Assembly: GCF_029846235.1 (NCBI RefSeq)
Contig: NZ_JARVWP010000019.1
Location: forward strand, 1 to 64,000
Direction: 5' to 3'
DNA: 64,000 nt
Source: Bradyrhizobium sp. CER78
GTDB taxonomy: Bacteria; Pseudomonadota; Alphaproteobacteria; Rhizobiales; Xanthobacteraceae
Part shown: piece after piece, positions 43,308 through 52,769 of the stretch
Position numbering within the stretch: the stretch's first letter is position 1
Layout: each line of letters begins with the position of its first letter
Translations under genes and position numbers: made by a program
The notes under the pieces: model-generated
Database searches by the model: none
Told to the model about the DNA's origin: nothing
Seen by the model: the letters and a program-made list of their open reading frames with translations, nothing else

Positions 43308-45251
43308 CTACCTCACCACCGTTCGCTTCGGCTCGACGATCTCGAACATCCGCGGGAATTCGTCCATCAGCATCATCAACTCACCGAGCCGCAGCGGCTC
43401 GCCTGATACCTTGACCTTGCCGGCGGCGACGGCTTCCGGGAACGTGGTCAGCTTGGCGATGACCTCGTCCAGCACGCTCCGCGCCAGCGTGAAGCTGGCG
43501 TGCGCATCGGCGGCCCGCGCGCCCTCGATGTAAGTCAGCGCCGAGTTCTCGAGATTGAGCACGAAGGTCTCGCCCGTGTCGGTAAAGCTCCAGTTCAGCA
43601 CGATGTGCTTGCCTTCGGCCTTGGGGCCGTTGAGGCGGATGCCGAGCACGTCCCAGAGCTGCCCGGTGCGCAGCGCAGCCAGCGTCTCGCGCGGCATCGG
43701 CGAGCGCGGCGGCGTCTTCGGCATGCCCTGCCGCAGCTCCTGGGCGCCGAACAGATAGGCGTTGCGCCAGGTCGAGCTCTCGGCGGCATAGCCGAGCTGC
43801 TCGAACGTGTCGGCCAGCAATGCGCGGGCCGCCTGGTTGTCGGGCTCGGCGAACACCAGATGGCTGACGGCCTGCGCCACGAAGCGGAATTCACCCTTGG
43901 CGAAATCCGCCGCGGCGCGTTTCAGGATCGCATCGGCGCCGCCCATATACTCGACATATTTCCTGCCGGCCTCGACTGGCGGCAACGGATCTAGGTTGAC
44001 CGGATTAGCATCGTACCAGCCGAGATACTTCTGGTAGATCGCCTTCACATTGTGCCGGATATGGCCGTAATAGCCGCGGCCGTGCCAGGCGCCTTCGAGG
44101 CTCTGCGGCAGGCGGATCGTCTCGGCGATCTCGGCCGCGTTGAGGCCGTGGTTCATCAGCCGGATGGTCTGGTCATGCGCGTATTTGTAAAGGTCGCGCT
44201 GCTCGCGGATCATGGTGTCGATCCGCTCGCGCCCCCACACCGGCCAGTGATGCTGGCCGCACATCGCCTCGGCCTTGCCGCCCCACATCTGCAACGCTTC
44301 GCCGAGATATTTCGACCAGGCCAGCGCGTCGCGCACATCGGCGCCGCGGAACGGCAGCAGATTGTGGAAATTGTGCGTGCAGTTCTCCGCGAGGTTCAGG
44401 AGCTTGTAGCGCGGGAGGAAGAAATGCATCTCCGCCGGCGCTTCGCTGTTCGGCGCCATCTGGAATTCGAACTCGACGCCGTCGATCACACGCTTGTCGC
44501 CGGTCGCGATGATCAGATCGGTCGGCCGCAGCAGCGCCACACCGCCCGCCGCCATCGTCTTGCCGAGGCCGCAATCGACATGGCCGCGCACGCCTTTGGC
44601 GAGGAACGGCCCGAACTGGTATTGCGCGCGGCGCAGCATCGCCGGCCCGGCAATGATGTTCTCGGAGACTGCGTGCTCCATGAAGAAGTTCGGCGCGATG
44701 ATCGGCACGCCCGCCGCCAGCATGGCGTCATCGAGCACGCCGCGCGCGCCGCCCCAATGGTCGGTGTGGGTATGACTGAAGATCACGGCGGCGACCGGCC
44801 GCTTGCCGCGATGCTGGAAGTACAGCTCCATCGCAGCACGCGCGCCCTCAATCGAGGTCAGGGTGTCGACCACGATCACGCCCTTGTCGCCCTCGATCAG
44901 CGTCATGTTGGCGATGTCGAGGCCGCGCACCTGGTAGACGCCCGGCACCACTTCGAACAGGCCGTGATGCATGTTGAGCCGCGACTGCCGCCACAGGCTC
45001 GGATCGACGGTCGCAGGCGCCTTCTCCTCGGAGAGGAAGCCGTAGGGCTCGAGGCTCCAGACCACCCGGCCCTGGGCCGAGGTGATGCGGGCGTTCTCGA
45101 TGGTGCCGAGAAAGCCGCGCGCCGCGTCGTCGAAGTCACGCGTATCGGAGAACGGCAGCGCCTTCAGCGCCGCCTCGTGCTGCGCGATGACCGGCGCCGA
45201 TGCCGCCTTCGGAGCTTCGTGCGACGTCTCACCTGCGGTTGTCTGGGTCAT
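43308..45251 (-). CDS. SdsA-type alkylsulfatase (metallo-beta-lactamase fold)
   Basis: Hydrolyses alkyl sulfate esters with a binuclear zinc site. 647 residues: a metallo-beta-lactamase domain (about 95-330) with the HxHxDH motif SHTHTDHWGG (His160, His162, Asp164, His165), LENCTHNFHNLL for the downstream metal and substrate region, a dimerisation domain with CGQHHWPVWG, and a C-terminal SCP2-like domain (about 520-640, LNGPKAEGKHIVLNWSF). No signal peptide is seen, unlike secreted SdsA1. The start at 45251 has AAGGAG. It lies downstream of the flavin monooxygenase gene on the same strand, 49 bases away. Confidence 0.9.
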   Translation of the reverse strand: MTQTTAGETSHEAPKAASAPVIAQHEAALKALPFSDTRDFDDAARGFLGTIENARITSAQGRVVWSLEPYGFLSEEKAPATVDPSLWRQSRLNMHHGLFEVVPGVYQVRGLDIANMTLIEGDKGVIVVDTLTSIEGARAAMELYFQHRGKRPVAAVIFSHTHTDHWGGARGVLDDAMLAAGVPIIAPNFFMEHAVSENIIAGPAMLRRAQYQFGPFLAKGVRGHVDCGLGKTMAAGGVALLRPTDLIIATGDKRVIDGVEFEFQMAPNSEAPAEMHFFLPRYKLLNLAENCTHNFHNLLPFRGADVRDALAWSKYLGEALQMWGGKAEAMCGQHHWPVWGRERIDTMIREQRDLYKYAHDQTIRLMNHGLNAAEIAETIRLPQSLEGAWHGRGYYGHIRHNVKAIYQKYLGWYDANPVNLDPLPPVEAGRKYVEYMGGADAILKRAAADFAKGEFRFVAQAVSHLVFAEPDNQAARALLADTFEQLGYAAESSTWRNAYLFGAQELRQGMPKTPPRSPMPRETLAALRTGQLWDVLGIRLNGPKAEGKHIVLNWSFTDTGETFVLNLENSALTYIEGARAADAHASFTLARSVLDEVIAKLTTFPEAVAAGKVKVSGEPLRLGELMMLMDEFPRMFEIVEPKRTVVR

Positions 45252-45300
45252 ACTCAGGCACTCCTTCGTTGGGCAGAAATCAGTCCCGATCACGCACCGC

Positions 45301-47121
45301 TCAGCGGAATTGCACGCCTTCGAACTGGCCGCTGCGGCGCCACTCGTCGATATATTTGAAGTAGGCGAGCGCGCCCGCCGGGTAGCCGACATTGAGCTTG
45401 GCCGCGGGCCCGGGCTCACGTCCCTCATTGTTGTAATAGCCCGGCGTGCAATCGGGGCCGCCGATCATCCGGCCGACCGCGGTCAGCAGCAGCTCGACCC
45501 AGCGGTTCTCGGCTTCCCTGCTGACTTCGATTTCCTTGAAGCCATTGGCCTGCGCGTGTCCGACCATCAGGGCGATGGTGCGCGCCGCTTCAGTCAGATT
45601 ATGCGGCACGTTGGAGATCAAATTGGCGCCCTGCGTCGGCTGCACGAAGAACAGGTTCGGAAAGCCATGCACATGGATGCCGTGCTTGGTGCGCATGCCC
45701 TCGGCCCAATACTCCGACAGTTTGATACCGTCCTGGCCCGTCGCGTCGAAGCCCGCCCGCCGCTTATACTCGGTGCCGACCTCGAAGCCGGACGCGTAGA
45801 TGATGCAATCGAGCTTGTATTCCTTGCCCGCGACCACGATCCCGTTCTCGGTGATCTCCTCGACGCCCTTGCCGTCGGTATCGACCAGATGGGTGCCGGG
45901 CGTGTTGAACGCCTGCAGATAGGCGTCGTGGAAACACGGCCGCTTGCAGAGCTGGCCATACCAGGCCTTGAGGTTTTTCGCCGTGCCGGCATCACGCACG
46001 ATGGTGTCGACCCGGTTGCGGATCTCCTCCATCTTCTCGAAGTCGGAATCCTCGAACGCCGCCCGCATGTTTTCCACGCTGCGCTGCTCGCGCGGCAGCA
46101 GCATGATCTTGGCGCGGATCCGCTTCGACAGGTCGGTCCAGCCGTCCTGCACCAGATCTTCCTCGGCCGATCCGCCGGCCTGGTTGGCGGTGAAATTCTC
46201 CAGCCAGCGCTGTTGCCAGCCCGGCGTTGCGATGTCGGCAAACCAGTCGGGATCGATCGGCCCGTTGCCGCGCACGTCGACCGACGACGGCGTGCGCTGG
46301 AACACGTAGAGCTCCTTGCAGGCGCGCGCGAGGTGCGGAATGCACTGCACCGACGTCGCGCCGGTGCCGATGATGCCGACGCGCTTGTCGGCTAGCTTCT
46401 CCATCGGCGCGCCGTTGGGATCGCCGCCGGTGTAGTCGTAATCCCAGCGGCTGGTGTGGAACGAGTGGCCCTTGAAGCGCTCGATGCCGGGAATGCCGGG
46501 CAGCTTCGGCACGTGCAGCGGGCCGGTGCCGATGCCGACATACTGCGCGGTGAAGGCATCGCCCCGCGTCGTGCGGATGATCCAGCGCGACTGCGCCGCT
46601 TCCCAGTCGAGGCTCGTCACCTCGGTGTGAAACAGCGCATTGTCGTAGAGACCGAACTGCCGGCCGATCCGCTGGCAGTGCGCCAGGATCTCCGGCGCAT
46701 GCGCGTATTTCTCCGACGGCATGTGGCCGGTCTCTTCGAGCAGCGGCATGTAGACCATCGACGCCGTGTCGCATTGCGCGCCGGGATATCTGTTCCAGTA
46801 CCAGGTGCCGCCGAAATCGCCGCCCTTCTCGACGATGCGGACATCCTTGACGCCGGCCTCGGTCAGCCGCGCCGCCGTGGCGAGCCCGGCAAAGCCGCCG
46901 CCGATGAAGGCGAAGGTGACATGATCGGTCTTCGGCGCGCGCTCGACGACCGGCGTGTAGGGATCCTCGAGATAATGCGCGAGCTGGCCCTTGATCTGGA
47001 GATACTGGTCGTTGCCGTCGGGACGCAGCCGCTTGTTGCGCTCCTCCCGATATTTCAGGCGCAGCCGCTCCTTGTCGATCGCGGCGGGCTTTGCGTCTCG
47101 GGCTTGCTCGGTCATCGTCAT
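45301..47121 (-). CDS. FAD-dependent Baeyer-Villiger-type monooxygenase
   Basis: Inserts oxygen next to a ketone, or oxygenates a heteroatom. 606 residues with two Rossmann motifs, FIGGGFAGLATAARL and GIIGTGATSVQ, flanking the BVMO fingerprint FKGHSFHTSRWDY; WYWNRYPGAQCD is the conserved FAD/NADP-side motif. An extended N-terminus (about 1-65) marks the larger BVMO group. It shares orientation with the alkylsulfatase and acyl-CoA dehydrogenase genes. A ketone or steroid/terpenoid substrate is inference. Confidence 0.9.
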   Translation of the reverse strand: MTMTEQARDAKPAAIDKERLRLKYREERNKRLRPDGNDQYLQIKGQLAHYLEDPYTPVVERAPKTDHVTFAFIGGGFAGLATAARLTEAGVKDVRIVEKGGDFGGTWYWNRYPGAQCDTASMVYMPLLEETGHMPSEKYAHAPEILAHCQRIGRQFGLYDNALFHTEVTSLDWEAAQSRWIIRTTRGDAFTAQYVGIGTGPLHVPKLPGIPGIERFKGHSFHTSRWDYDYTGGDPNGAPMEKLADKRVGIIGTGATSVQCIPHLARACKELYVFQRTPSSVDVRGNGPIDPDWFADIATPGWQQRWLENFTANQAGGSAEEDLVQDGWTDLSKRIRAKIMLLPREQRSVENMRAAFEDSDFEKMEEIRNRVDTIVRDAGTAKNLKAWYGQLCKRPCFHDAYLQAFNTPGTHLVDTDGKGVEEITENGIVVAGKEYKLDCIIYASGFEVGTEYKRRAGFDATGQDGIKLSEYWAEGMRTKHGIHVHGFPNLFFVQPTQGANLISNVPHNLTEAARTIALMVGHAQANGFKEIEVSREAENRWVELLLTAVGRMIGGPDCTPGYYNNEGREPGPAAKLNVGYPAGALAYFKYIDEWRRSGQFEGVQFR

Positions 47122-47168
47122 CGGAAGGCGCCTCGTTCAGGGAATTTCGGTGGATACTTTAGCGCCGC

Positions 47169-48413
47169 TCAGGCGGGATGTGCAGCAAGATAGGGCGAGT
47201 TGGCGATCGACCAGTCCGGCATCGGCTCCATCCGGAAGATCTGCCGCAGATGCACCTCGTCGGGCCCGTCGCCGATCCGGAGCAGCCGTCCCCACGCCAG
47301 CGCCTGATGGATCGGCGTGTCGTCGGAGCCGCCCATCGCGCCGAACACCTGCATGGCGCGGTCGGCGATCTTCTGCAGCATCGCCGGCACCGCGACCTTG
47401 ATCAGCGAGACGTCACGCCAGGCGCCGTGATGGCCGGCTTGATCGAGCCGCCAGGCGCAGCGATAGGCGAGCAGCCGTGCCTGCTCCAGCTCGACGCGGG
47501 CCTCGGCGATCCAGCGCTGCACGGTGTCGTACTGGATCACGGTGCGGCCGAACGCGCTGCGCTCAGCGGCCCGCGCCATCATCAACTTGATCAGCAGCTC
47601 GCAGAGCCCGATCGAGCGCATGCAGTGGTGGATGCGCGCCGGCCCGAGCCGAACCTGCGCGACCTTGAACCCCTCGCCCTCGGCGCCGAGCAGATTCTCC
47701 GCGGGCACCCGCACATTCTCGAACACGAGCTCGCCGATCGGCGCGACATGATCCTCGCAGCCCATCCAGCGCAGCCGCCGCACCAGCCGCACGCCGGGCG
47801 CATCCATCGGCACGATGATGCAGGAATGCCGGCTGGTGCGCTCGGCGCCGGCATCCGTCACCCCCATCACGATCAGGAAGCTGCAGCGCGGATGCGCGGC
47901 GCCGGTGATGAACCATTTGCGGCCGTTGATGACGTAGTGGTCGCCGTCGCGCACCATCCCTGTCGCGATGTTGGTGGCATCGGACGAGGCCACATCGGGC
48001 TCGGTCATACCGAAGGCGGAGCGCGTCTCGGCGTTGAGCAGCGGCGTCAGCCAGCGCTTCTTCTGTTCCGGCGTCGCGCAATTCTGCAACGCGATCATGT
48101 TCGGCACATCGGGCGCCTGGCAGTTGAACACCTCCGGCGCCCAGAACAGCCGCCCCATGATCTCCGCCAGCGGCGCATAGTCGAGATTGGAAAGCCGTGT
48201 GCCCGGCTCATCGTCAGCAAGTTCAGGCAGGCCGAGATTCCACAGGCCCGCCGCGCGCGCCTTCTGCTGCAGCTCGGCCATGAAGAACGGCGTGTCGCTC
48301 TGCGTACGGACGTGGTCGAGCCAGGCGCGATGGCGCGGCAGCACCTCTTGTTCGAAGAAGGCCAGCAGATCGCGCCGCCAACGCTCCGATCGCTCGGACA
48401 GACCGAAATCCAT
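47169..48413 (-). CDS. acyl-CoA dehydrogenase-family protein
   Basis: FAD-dependent acyl-CoA dehydrogenase, 414 residues. AFGMTEPDVASSDATNI is the FAD/substrate loop and GRKWFITGAAHPRC the middle beta-domain; the C-terminal helices include RTVIQYDTVQRWIAEAR and QVFGAMGGSDDTPIHQALAWGR. It resembles the plant ACAD10/11-like bacterial group by length and loop text. The start at 48413 has GGAGGC, preferred to an upstream codon at 48440. It diverges from the iclR-type regulator and probably shares its control region. Confidence 0.88.
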   Translation of the reverse strand: MDFGLSERSERWRRDLLAFFEQEVLPRHRAWLDHVRTQSDTPFFMAELQQKARAAGLWNLGLPELADDEPGTRLSNLDYAPLAEIMGRLFWAPEVFNCQAPDVPNMIALQNCATPEQKKRWLTPLLNAETRSAFGMTEPDVASSDATNIATGMVRDGDHYVINGRKWFITGAAHPRCSFLIVMGVTDAGAERTSRHSCIIVPMDAPGVRLVRRLRWMGCEDHVAPIGELVFENVRVPAENLLGAEGEGFKVAQVRLGPARIHHCMRSIGLCELLIKLMMARAAERSAFGRTVIQYDTVQRWIAEARVELEQARLLAYRCAWRLDQAGHHGAWRDVSLIKVAVPAMLQKIADRAMQVFGAMGGSDDTPIHQALAWGRLLRIGDGPDEVHLRQIFRMEPMPDWSIANSPYLAAHPA

Positions 48414-48450
48414 GCCGCCTCCCAGCTTTGGGCGAGACATAAGCCCATAT

Positions 48451-48475
48451 CGAAACGATTTGCAAATTCATTTCG
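48451..48475. promoter_or_regulatory. palindromic operator in the IclR/acyl-CoA dehydrogenase divergent region
   Basis: A perfect 10-bp palindrome ATTTGCAAAT (48458-48467) is centred inside a wider pair CGAAA/TTTCG. It lies between the two divergent starts, just upstream of the -35 box at 48481. A likely binding site for the IclR protein encoded alongside. Confidence 0.55.
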
Positions 48476-48480
48476 GTATA

Positions 48481-48510
48481 TTGACATTTCCGTCTCTCTA
48501 GGACCATTAT
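48481..48510 (+). promoter_or_regulatory. sigma70 promoter of the iclR-type gene, possibly leaderless
   Basis: A perfect TTGACA, an 18-base spacer and CATTAT. The predicted transcription start falls at or next to the A of the ATG at 48516. An AGGA at 48500-48503 lies 12 bases from the start, too far for a good ribosome site. Confidence 0.55.
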
Positions 48511-48515
48511 TTCGT

Positions 48516-49304
48516 ATGGCGGCATTGTCCTCGCTCGAACCCCAGACCGATCCGTCCTTTGCGACCACCCTGGCGCATGGGCTCGACCTGTTGGCCGCCT
48601 TCCGCAACCACGCAGGTCCGCTCTCAAATGCGGAGCTTGCCGAGCACACCGGCCTGTCGCGGCCGACCGTCTCGCGCCTGACCTACACGCTGGAGCAGCT
48701 CGGCTATCTCAGGCGCGACGCCAAGGGCCGCTTCGTGCTCGGGCTCGGCGTGCTCGCCGCCGCCTATCCGGTGCTGTCGTCGCTCAAGGTCCGCCAGCTC
48801 GCGCGCCCCCTGATGCGCGACTTCGCCGCCTACACCGGCGGCACGGTGTCGATCGCGATGCCGTTCGGGCTCGACTTCATCTATGTCGAGACGCTGCGCA
48901 CGACGGACGCGGTGCCGCACGTGCCTGATGTCGGCTTCGTCTCCTCGCTGGCGCCAACCGCGGTCGGGCGCGCGCTGCTGTCGCTGTTCACGACGGACGA
49001 ACGCGACGCCTATGTCGCGCGCGTCAAGGCCGAACGCCCCGAGGAGCTCGACTATGTCGAACGGCGCACGCTGCCGGACGTCGAGCTCTGCAACGAGCGG
49101 GGCTTTGCGGTCTCGCTCGGCGAATGGCGGCGCGAGATCTTTGGCGTCGCCGCGCCATTGTATCGCACGCCCGCCGGCGAATGCCTGTCGGTCAATTGCG
49201 GCATCCCCTCGTTCCGCTTCAGCGCCGAGCAGATCGAGCGCGAATGCGGGCCGCGCATCCTCGGGCTCGCCCGCAGCATCCGCTCGCTGGTGACGAATTA
49301 CTAG
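48516..49304 (+). CDS. IclR-family transcriptional regulator
   Basis: 262 residues: N-terminal winged helix (about 15-75, LDLLAAFRNHAGPLSNAELAEHTGLSRPTVSRLTYTLEQLGYL) and the C-terminal effector domain (about 90-260, FIYVETLRT, LAPTAVGRALLS, GVAAPLYRT). Probably controls the divergent catabolic genes and the Bug-type binding protein downstream. The start is set by family length; the overlying sigma70 promoter suggests leaderless translation. Confidence 0.9.
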   Translation: MAALSSLEPQTDPSFATTLAHGLDLLAAFRNHAGPLSNAELAEHTGLSRPTVSRLTYTLEQLGYLRRDAKGRFVLGLGVLAAAYPVLSSLKVRQLARPLMRDFAAYTGGTVSIAMPFGLDFIYVETLRTTDAVPHVPDVGFVSSLAPTAVGRALLSLFTTDERDAYVARVKAERPEELDYVERRTLPDVELCNERGFAVSLGEWRREIFGVAAPLYRTPAGECLSVNCGIPSFRFSAEQIERECGPRILGLARSIRSLVTNY

Positions 49305-49349
49305 AACACGCATCGCAACGAACGATGCGGCAGATCTGGGGAGGGAGAC

Positions 49350-50330
49350 ATGCGTGGCATCACGACCGCGATCGCCTTGCTCGTGGGCGTCATCACGGCG
49401 CTGAGCGGCAGCATCGGCGTGCGGGCGCAGGACAGTTATCCGAGCCGGCCGATCCACATCATCGTGCCCTACCCAGCCGGCGGCATCGTCGATATCGTCG
49501 CGCGCGCGGTGACGGAGCAGGTCGGCCGCGACTGGAAGCAGACCGTCGTGGTGGAGGCACGCCCCGGCGGCAACAGCAATATCGGCACCGCTGCGGTCGC
49601 GCGCAGCGAGCCCGACGGCTACACTTGGCTCGTCACCGGTCCCGCGCTGCTGGTCAACCCCGATCTCTACAAGGATGCCGGCTGGAACGCGGCCAAGGAT
49701 TTCACGTGCGTCGGCCTTGCCGTCTGGAATCAGAGCGTGGCGTTGGTGCATCCGTCGATGCCGGTGAAGAGCATCGGCGAGTTCGTCGAGCTCGCCCGCA
49801 AGCAGCCCGGAGAATTCAACTTCGGCAATCCCGGCACCGGATCCTCGATCGACCTCAGCGCGCAAAAACTGTTTCAGGTCGCCGGCATCAAGCTGACCAA
49901 TGTCGGCTACAAGGGCCAGCCGCAGGCGCTGATCGACCTGATGACCAACCTGATGCATTTCGAGATCGTCTCGCTCGAACTCGCGCTGCCGCACATCAAG
50001 GCCGGCAGCGTCAAGCCGCTCGCGGTGTTCACCGACAAGCGCGTCCCCGACCTACCGGACGTCCCGACGATTGCGGAAGCCGGCTTCACGGAAGCGGCCT
50101 ACGTTCCCTGGTACGGCATCTACGTGCCGGCCGCGACGCCGGCACCGCTGCTGGCGAAGATCAATGCGGCGATCAACAAGGCGTTGCAGAATCCCGACGT
50201 GCAGCGGCAACTCTCGATTGCGAACATTCCGGGCAAGCCGATGTCGCTCGACGAGCTCGCCGCGCTGATGAAGGCCGATCGGCAGAAGCTCACCACCGTC
50301 GTCAAGACGTCGGGAATGGCGTTGCAGTAG
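49350..50330 (+). CDS. Bug-family (TctC-like) solute-binding protein
   Basis: Periplasmic extracytoplasmic receptor, 326 residues, signal peptide 1-26 (cleavage VRA). PSRPIHIIVPYPAGGIVDIVARAV and VEARPGGNSNIGTAAVARSEPDGYTWL are the signature regions of Bug proteins, which bind carboxylates. No TctA/TctB membrane subunits lie in the window, as is common for orphan Bug genes. GGGAGGGAG precedes the ATG. Confidence 0.92.
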   Translation: MRGITTAIALLVGVITALSGSIGVRAQDSYPSRPIHIIVPYPAGGIVDIVARAVTEQVGRDWKQTVVVEARPGGNSNIGTAAVARSEPDGYTWLVTGPALLVNPDLYKDAGWNAAKDFTCVGLAVWNQSVALVHPSMPVKSIGEFVELARKQPGEFNFGNPGTGSSIDLSAQKLFQVAGIKLTNVGYKGQPQALIDLMTNLMHFEIVSLELALPHIKAGSVKPLAVFTDKRVPDLPDVPTIAEAGFTEAAYVPWYGIYVPAATPAPLLAKINAAINKALQNPDVQRQLSIANIPGKPMSLDELAALMKADRQKLTTVVKTSGMALQ

Positions 50331-50727
50331 ATTCTGATTCAACTGTCAAACGCCTTATGGTTTCATCGTCCGGCTCGACCGGGCGATCCAGTATTCCAGA
50401 GACGTTTGCGCTTGAACCGAGAGGCCGCGGCGTACTGGATCGCCCGCCCTTGCCCTTGCGGGAACGACCCCACGGCTCCCCTCGGGCGTCGTCCCGGCGA
50501 AGGCCGCGACCCATACGCCGCGGCGGACGTCGCGAGCGGGACTTGTTGTACCGGTGTTGGGCGACAAGCAGTATCGGTGGTTATGGGTCCCGGCCTTCGC
50601 CGGGACGACGCTGAACTTGTTGCGCCACTACGCCGGCCCTCCCCGCAACCAGCCGCGCCCCGGCAAGGCCGCTTCGCATACGCATCATGCAATGGCGCGG
50701 CTGGGGAACGCGGTGCCGGCGTAGTAC
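50331..50727. other. intergenic region filled by composite palindromic repeats
   Basis: 397 bases without a gene; most of it is the repeat at 50361-50610. No clear promoter was seen for the MFS gene downstream. Confidence 0.6.
50361..50610. repeat. composite intergenic palindromic repeat
   Basis: Two nested or adjacent inverted repeats: GGGCGATCCAGTA (50381-50393) with TACTGGATCGCCC (50433-50445), and GTCGTCCCGGCGAAGGCC (50488-50505) with GGCCTTCGCCGGGACGAC (50592-50609). Both motifs are typical extragenic repeats of Bradyrhizobium-type genomes. Confidence 0.8.
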
Positions 50728-52155
50728 ATGGCGATCCCGGAGACATTGTCAGGCATGCTCGAGAAGACTCCGATCACCGGCGCGGCAGCCGCGCCGATCA
50801 CCGATGGATTGCCTTGGGAACGCCGCCGCTGGGCGGTGGCCGCGATCTTCACGGCGCTGGCAATGGCCTCGCTCGACACCGCGATCGCCAACATCGCGCT
50901 GCCCGCGATCGCGAACGATCTGCATGTCAGCCCTGCGGAAGTGGTCTGGGTCGTCAACGTCTATCAGATCGCCCTGGTCGCTACGTTGCTGCCGCTCGGC
51001 GCGCTCGGCGAAATCGTCGGCCATCAGCGGATCTATCTCGGCGGTCTCCTGCTGTTCACATTGGCGTCACTCGGCTGTGCGCTGGCATGGTCGCTGCCGA
51101 GCCTCCTGGTCGCGCGCACCTTGCAGGGGCTCGGCGCCAGCGGCCTGATGAGCGTCAACACCGCGCTGGTGCGCTTCGTGTATCCGAGCCGAATGCACGG
51201 CCGCGGCTTCGGCCACAATGCGCTGGTGGTCGCGACAGCTTTTACATTGGGGCCGACCATCGCCTCCGGAATCCTCGCGCTCGGGACCTGGCCCTGGCTG
51301 TTCGCCGTCAACCTTCCGTTCGGCATCGTCGCATTGCTGATCGGCCTGAAGACGCTGCCGACGACGCCGCGCGCCAAGCACAGCTTCGACTTTCTCGGCG
51401 CCGCGCTGGCCTGCGCCTGCCTCGGACTCTTCATCATCGGCATCGGCAGCGCCGCCCACAAGGCAACGCCTGCGCTTGTTATCACCGAGCTCGTCGGCGC
51501 GTTGGTGTTCGGCTGGATCCTGACCCGGCGGCATGCCGATCATCCGGCGCCGATGCTGCCGATCGACCTGTTCCGGCGGCCGATCTTTGCGCTGTCGGCG
51601 GCGACCGCGGTCTGCTCATTCGCTGTGCAGGGCCTCGCCTTCGTGTCGCTGCCGTTCTACTTCGAGGACATACTGCACCGCTCGCAGGTCGAGACCGGCT
51701 TCTTCATGACGCCCTGGCCGCTGGTGGTCGCCTTCATGGCGCCGATCGGCGGCCGGCTGTCGGACCGCTATCCGGCCGGCATCCTCGGCGGCATCGGCAT
51801 GCTGTTGCTCGGGCTTGGCATGGTGCTGTTGGCGACCCTGCCGCCGGAGCCCAGCGTTGCCAACATCGTCTGGCGCACGATGATCTGCGGCATCGGTTTC
51901 GGCTTCTTCCAGACCCCCAACATGAAGGCGATCATGTCGAGCGCGCCGTCGCATCGCAGCGGCAGCGCCAGCGGCATCGTTGCGACCGCGCGGCTGATCG
52001 GGCAGACCACCGGCGCCGCACTCGCCGCGCTCTGTTTTGCACTCGCCGATCGCGAGGGTGCCACCGTGGCGCTGGCGTTGGGTGCTGGATTTGCCGCGCT
52101 CGGCAGCGTGATGAGCTTCCTGCGTTTGGCCGTCGCCTCACCGCAAAAGACATAA
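50728..52155 (+). CDS. MFS transporter, DHA2 (EmrB/QacA) drug:H+ antiporter type
   Basis: 475 residues with about 14 predicted helices. The opening (WAVAAIFTALAMASLDTAIANIALPAIANDL), WVVNVYQIALVATLLPLGALGE and ARTLQGLGASGLMSVNTALVRFVYP (motif C region) are DHA2 features. Probable multidrug or metabolite exporter. The start is uncertain (50728, or Met at 50755), as neither has a strong ribosome site. Confidence 0.86.
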   Translation: MAIPETLSGMLEKTPITGAAAAPITDGLPWERRRWAVAAIFTALAMASLDTAIANIALPAIANDLHVSPAEVVWVVNVYQIALVATLLPLGALGEIVGHQRIYLGGLLLFTLASLGCALAWSLPSLLVARTLQGLGASGLMSVNTALVRFVYPSRMHGRGFGHNALVVATAFTLGPTIASGILALGTWPWLFAVNLPFGIVALLIGLKTLPTTPRAKHSFDFLGAALACACLGLFIIGIGSAAHKATPALVITELVGALVFGWILTRRHADHPAPMLPIDLFRRPIFALSAATAVCSFAVQGLAFVSLPFYFEDILHRSQVETGFFMTPWPLVVAFMAPIGGRLSDRYPAGILGGIGMLLLGLGMVLLATLPPEPSVANIVWRTMICGIGFGFFQTPNMKAIMSSAPSHRSGSASGIVATARLIGQTTGAALAALCFALADREGATVALALGAGFAALGSVMSFLRLAVASPQKT

Positions 52156-52309
52156 CAGGCATGTAACGCGCGCAGGGGCGCGACCATACACCGCGGCATC
52201 AACTTTCTTCCGCGCTGCAAGCGCATATTCTTGATTTGAACCGTTCCAGTTTCGAGGCCAACATCGCCCCGAAGTCCGATCGGAGGATCGGACCATTCAG
52301 GGGAAAGCG

Positions 52310-52759
52310 ATGGCAAACCTCAAAATCAACGGCAAGACAATCAATGTAGACGTCGAGGACGACACGCCACTGCTGTGGGCGATTCGAGAGAATGTCGGAT
52401 TGACGGGGACCAAATACGGCTGCGGCATTGCACAATGCGGCGCCTGCACGGTGCATGTCGACGGCGTCGCGATGCGCTCCTGCGGCGTCACGGTCGGTGA
52501 AGTGGCCGGCAAGGACATCACCACGATCGAGGGCCTCGCGGCGGGCGGCGTGATGCACAAGGTGCAGCTCGCCTGGATCGCAAGCGACGTGCCGCAATGC
52601 GGCTATTGCCAGAGCGGCATGATCATGGCCGTCGCGGCGCTGCTGAAGGAAAACCCGAAGCCATCAGACGACGACATCAACGACGCCATCACCAATATCT
52701 GCCGCTGCGGCACCTTCCAGCAGGTGCGCGAAGCGATCCATGCTGCCGCGAACGCGTGA
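52310..52759 (+). CDS. 2Fe-2S subunit of a molybdenum hydroxylase (IorA/CoxS-like)
   Basis: Small electron-transfer subunit, 149 residues, carrying two [2Fe-2S] clusters: Cys38/43/46/58 (GCGIAQCGACTVHVDG) and Cys97/100/131/133 (CGYCQSGM and CRCGTF). It transfers electrons from the molybdenum site of its partner encoded 10 bases downstream. No FAD subunit is present, as in isoquinoline 1-oxidoreductase and aldehyde-dehydrogenase types that pass electrons to cytochromes or quinone. Confidence 0.92.
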   Translation: MANLKINGKTINVDVEDDTPLLWAIRENVGLTGTKYGCGIAQCGACTVHVDGVAMRSCGVTVGEVAGKDITTIEGLAAGGVMHKVQLAWIASDVPQCGYCQSGMIMAVAALLKENPKPSDDDINDAITNICRCGTFQQVREAIHAAANA

Positions 52760-52769
52760 GGAGGCATCG

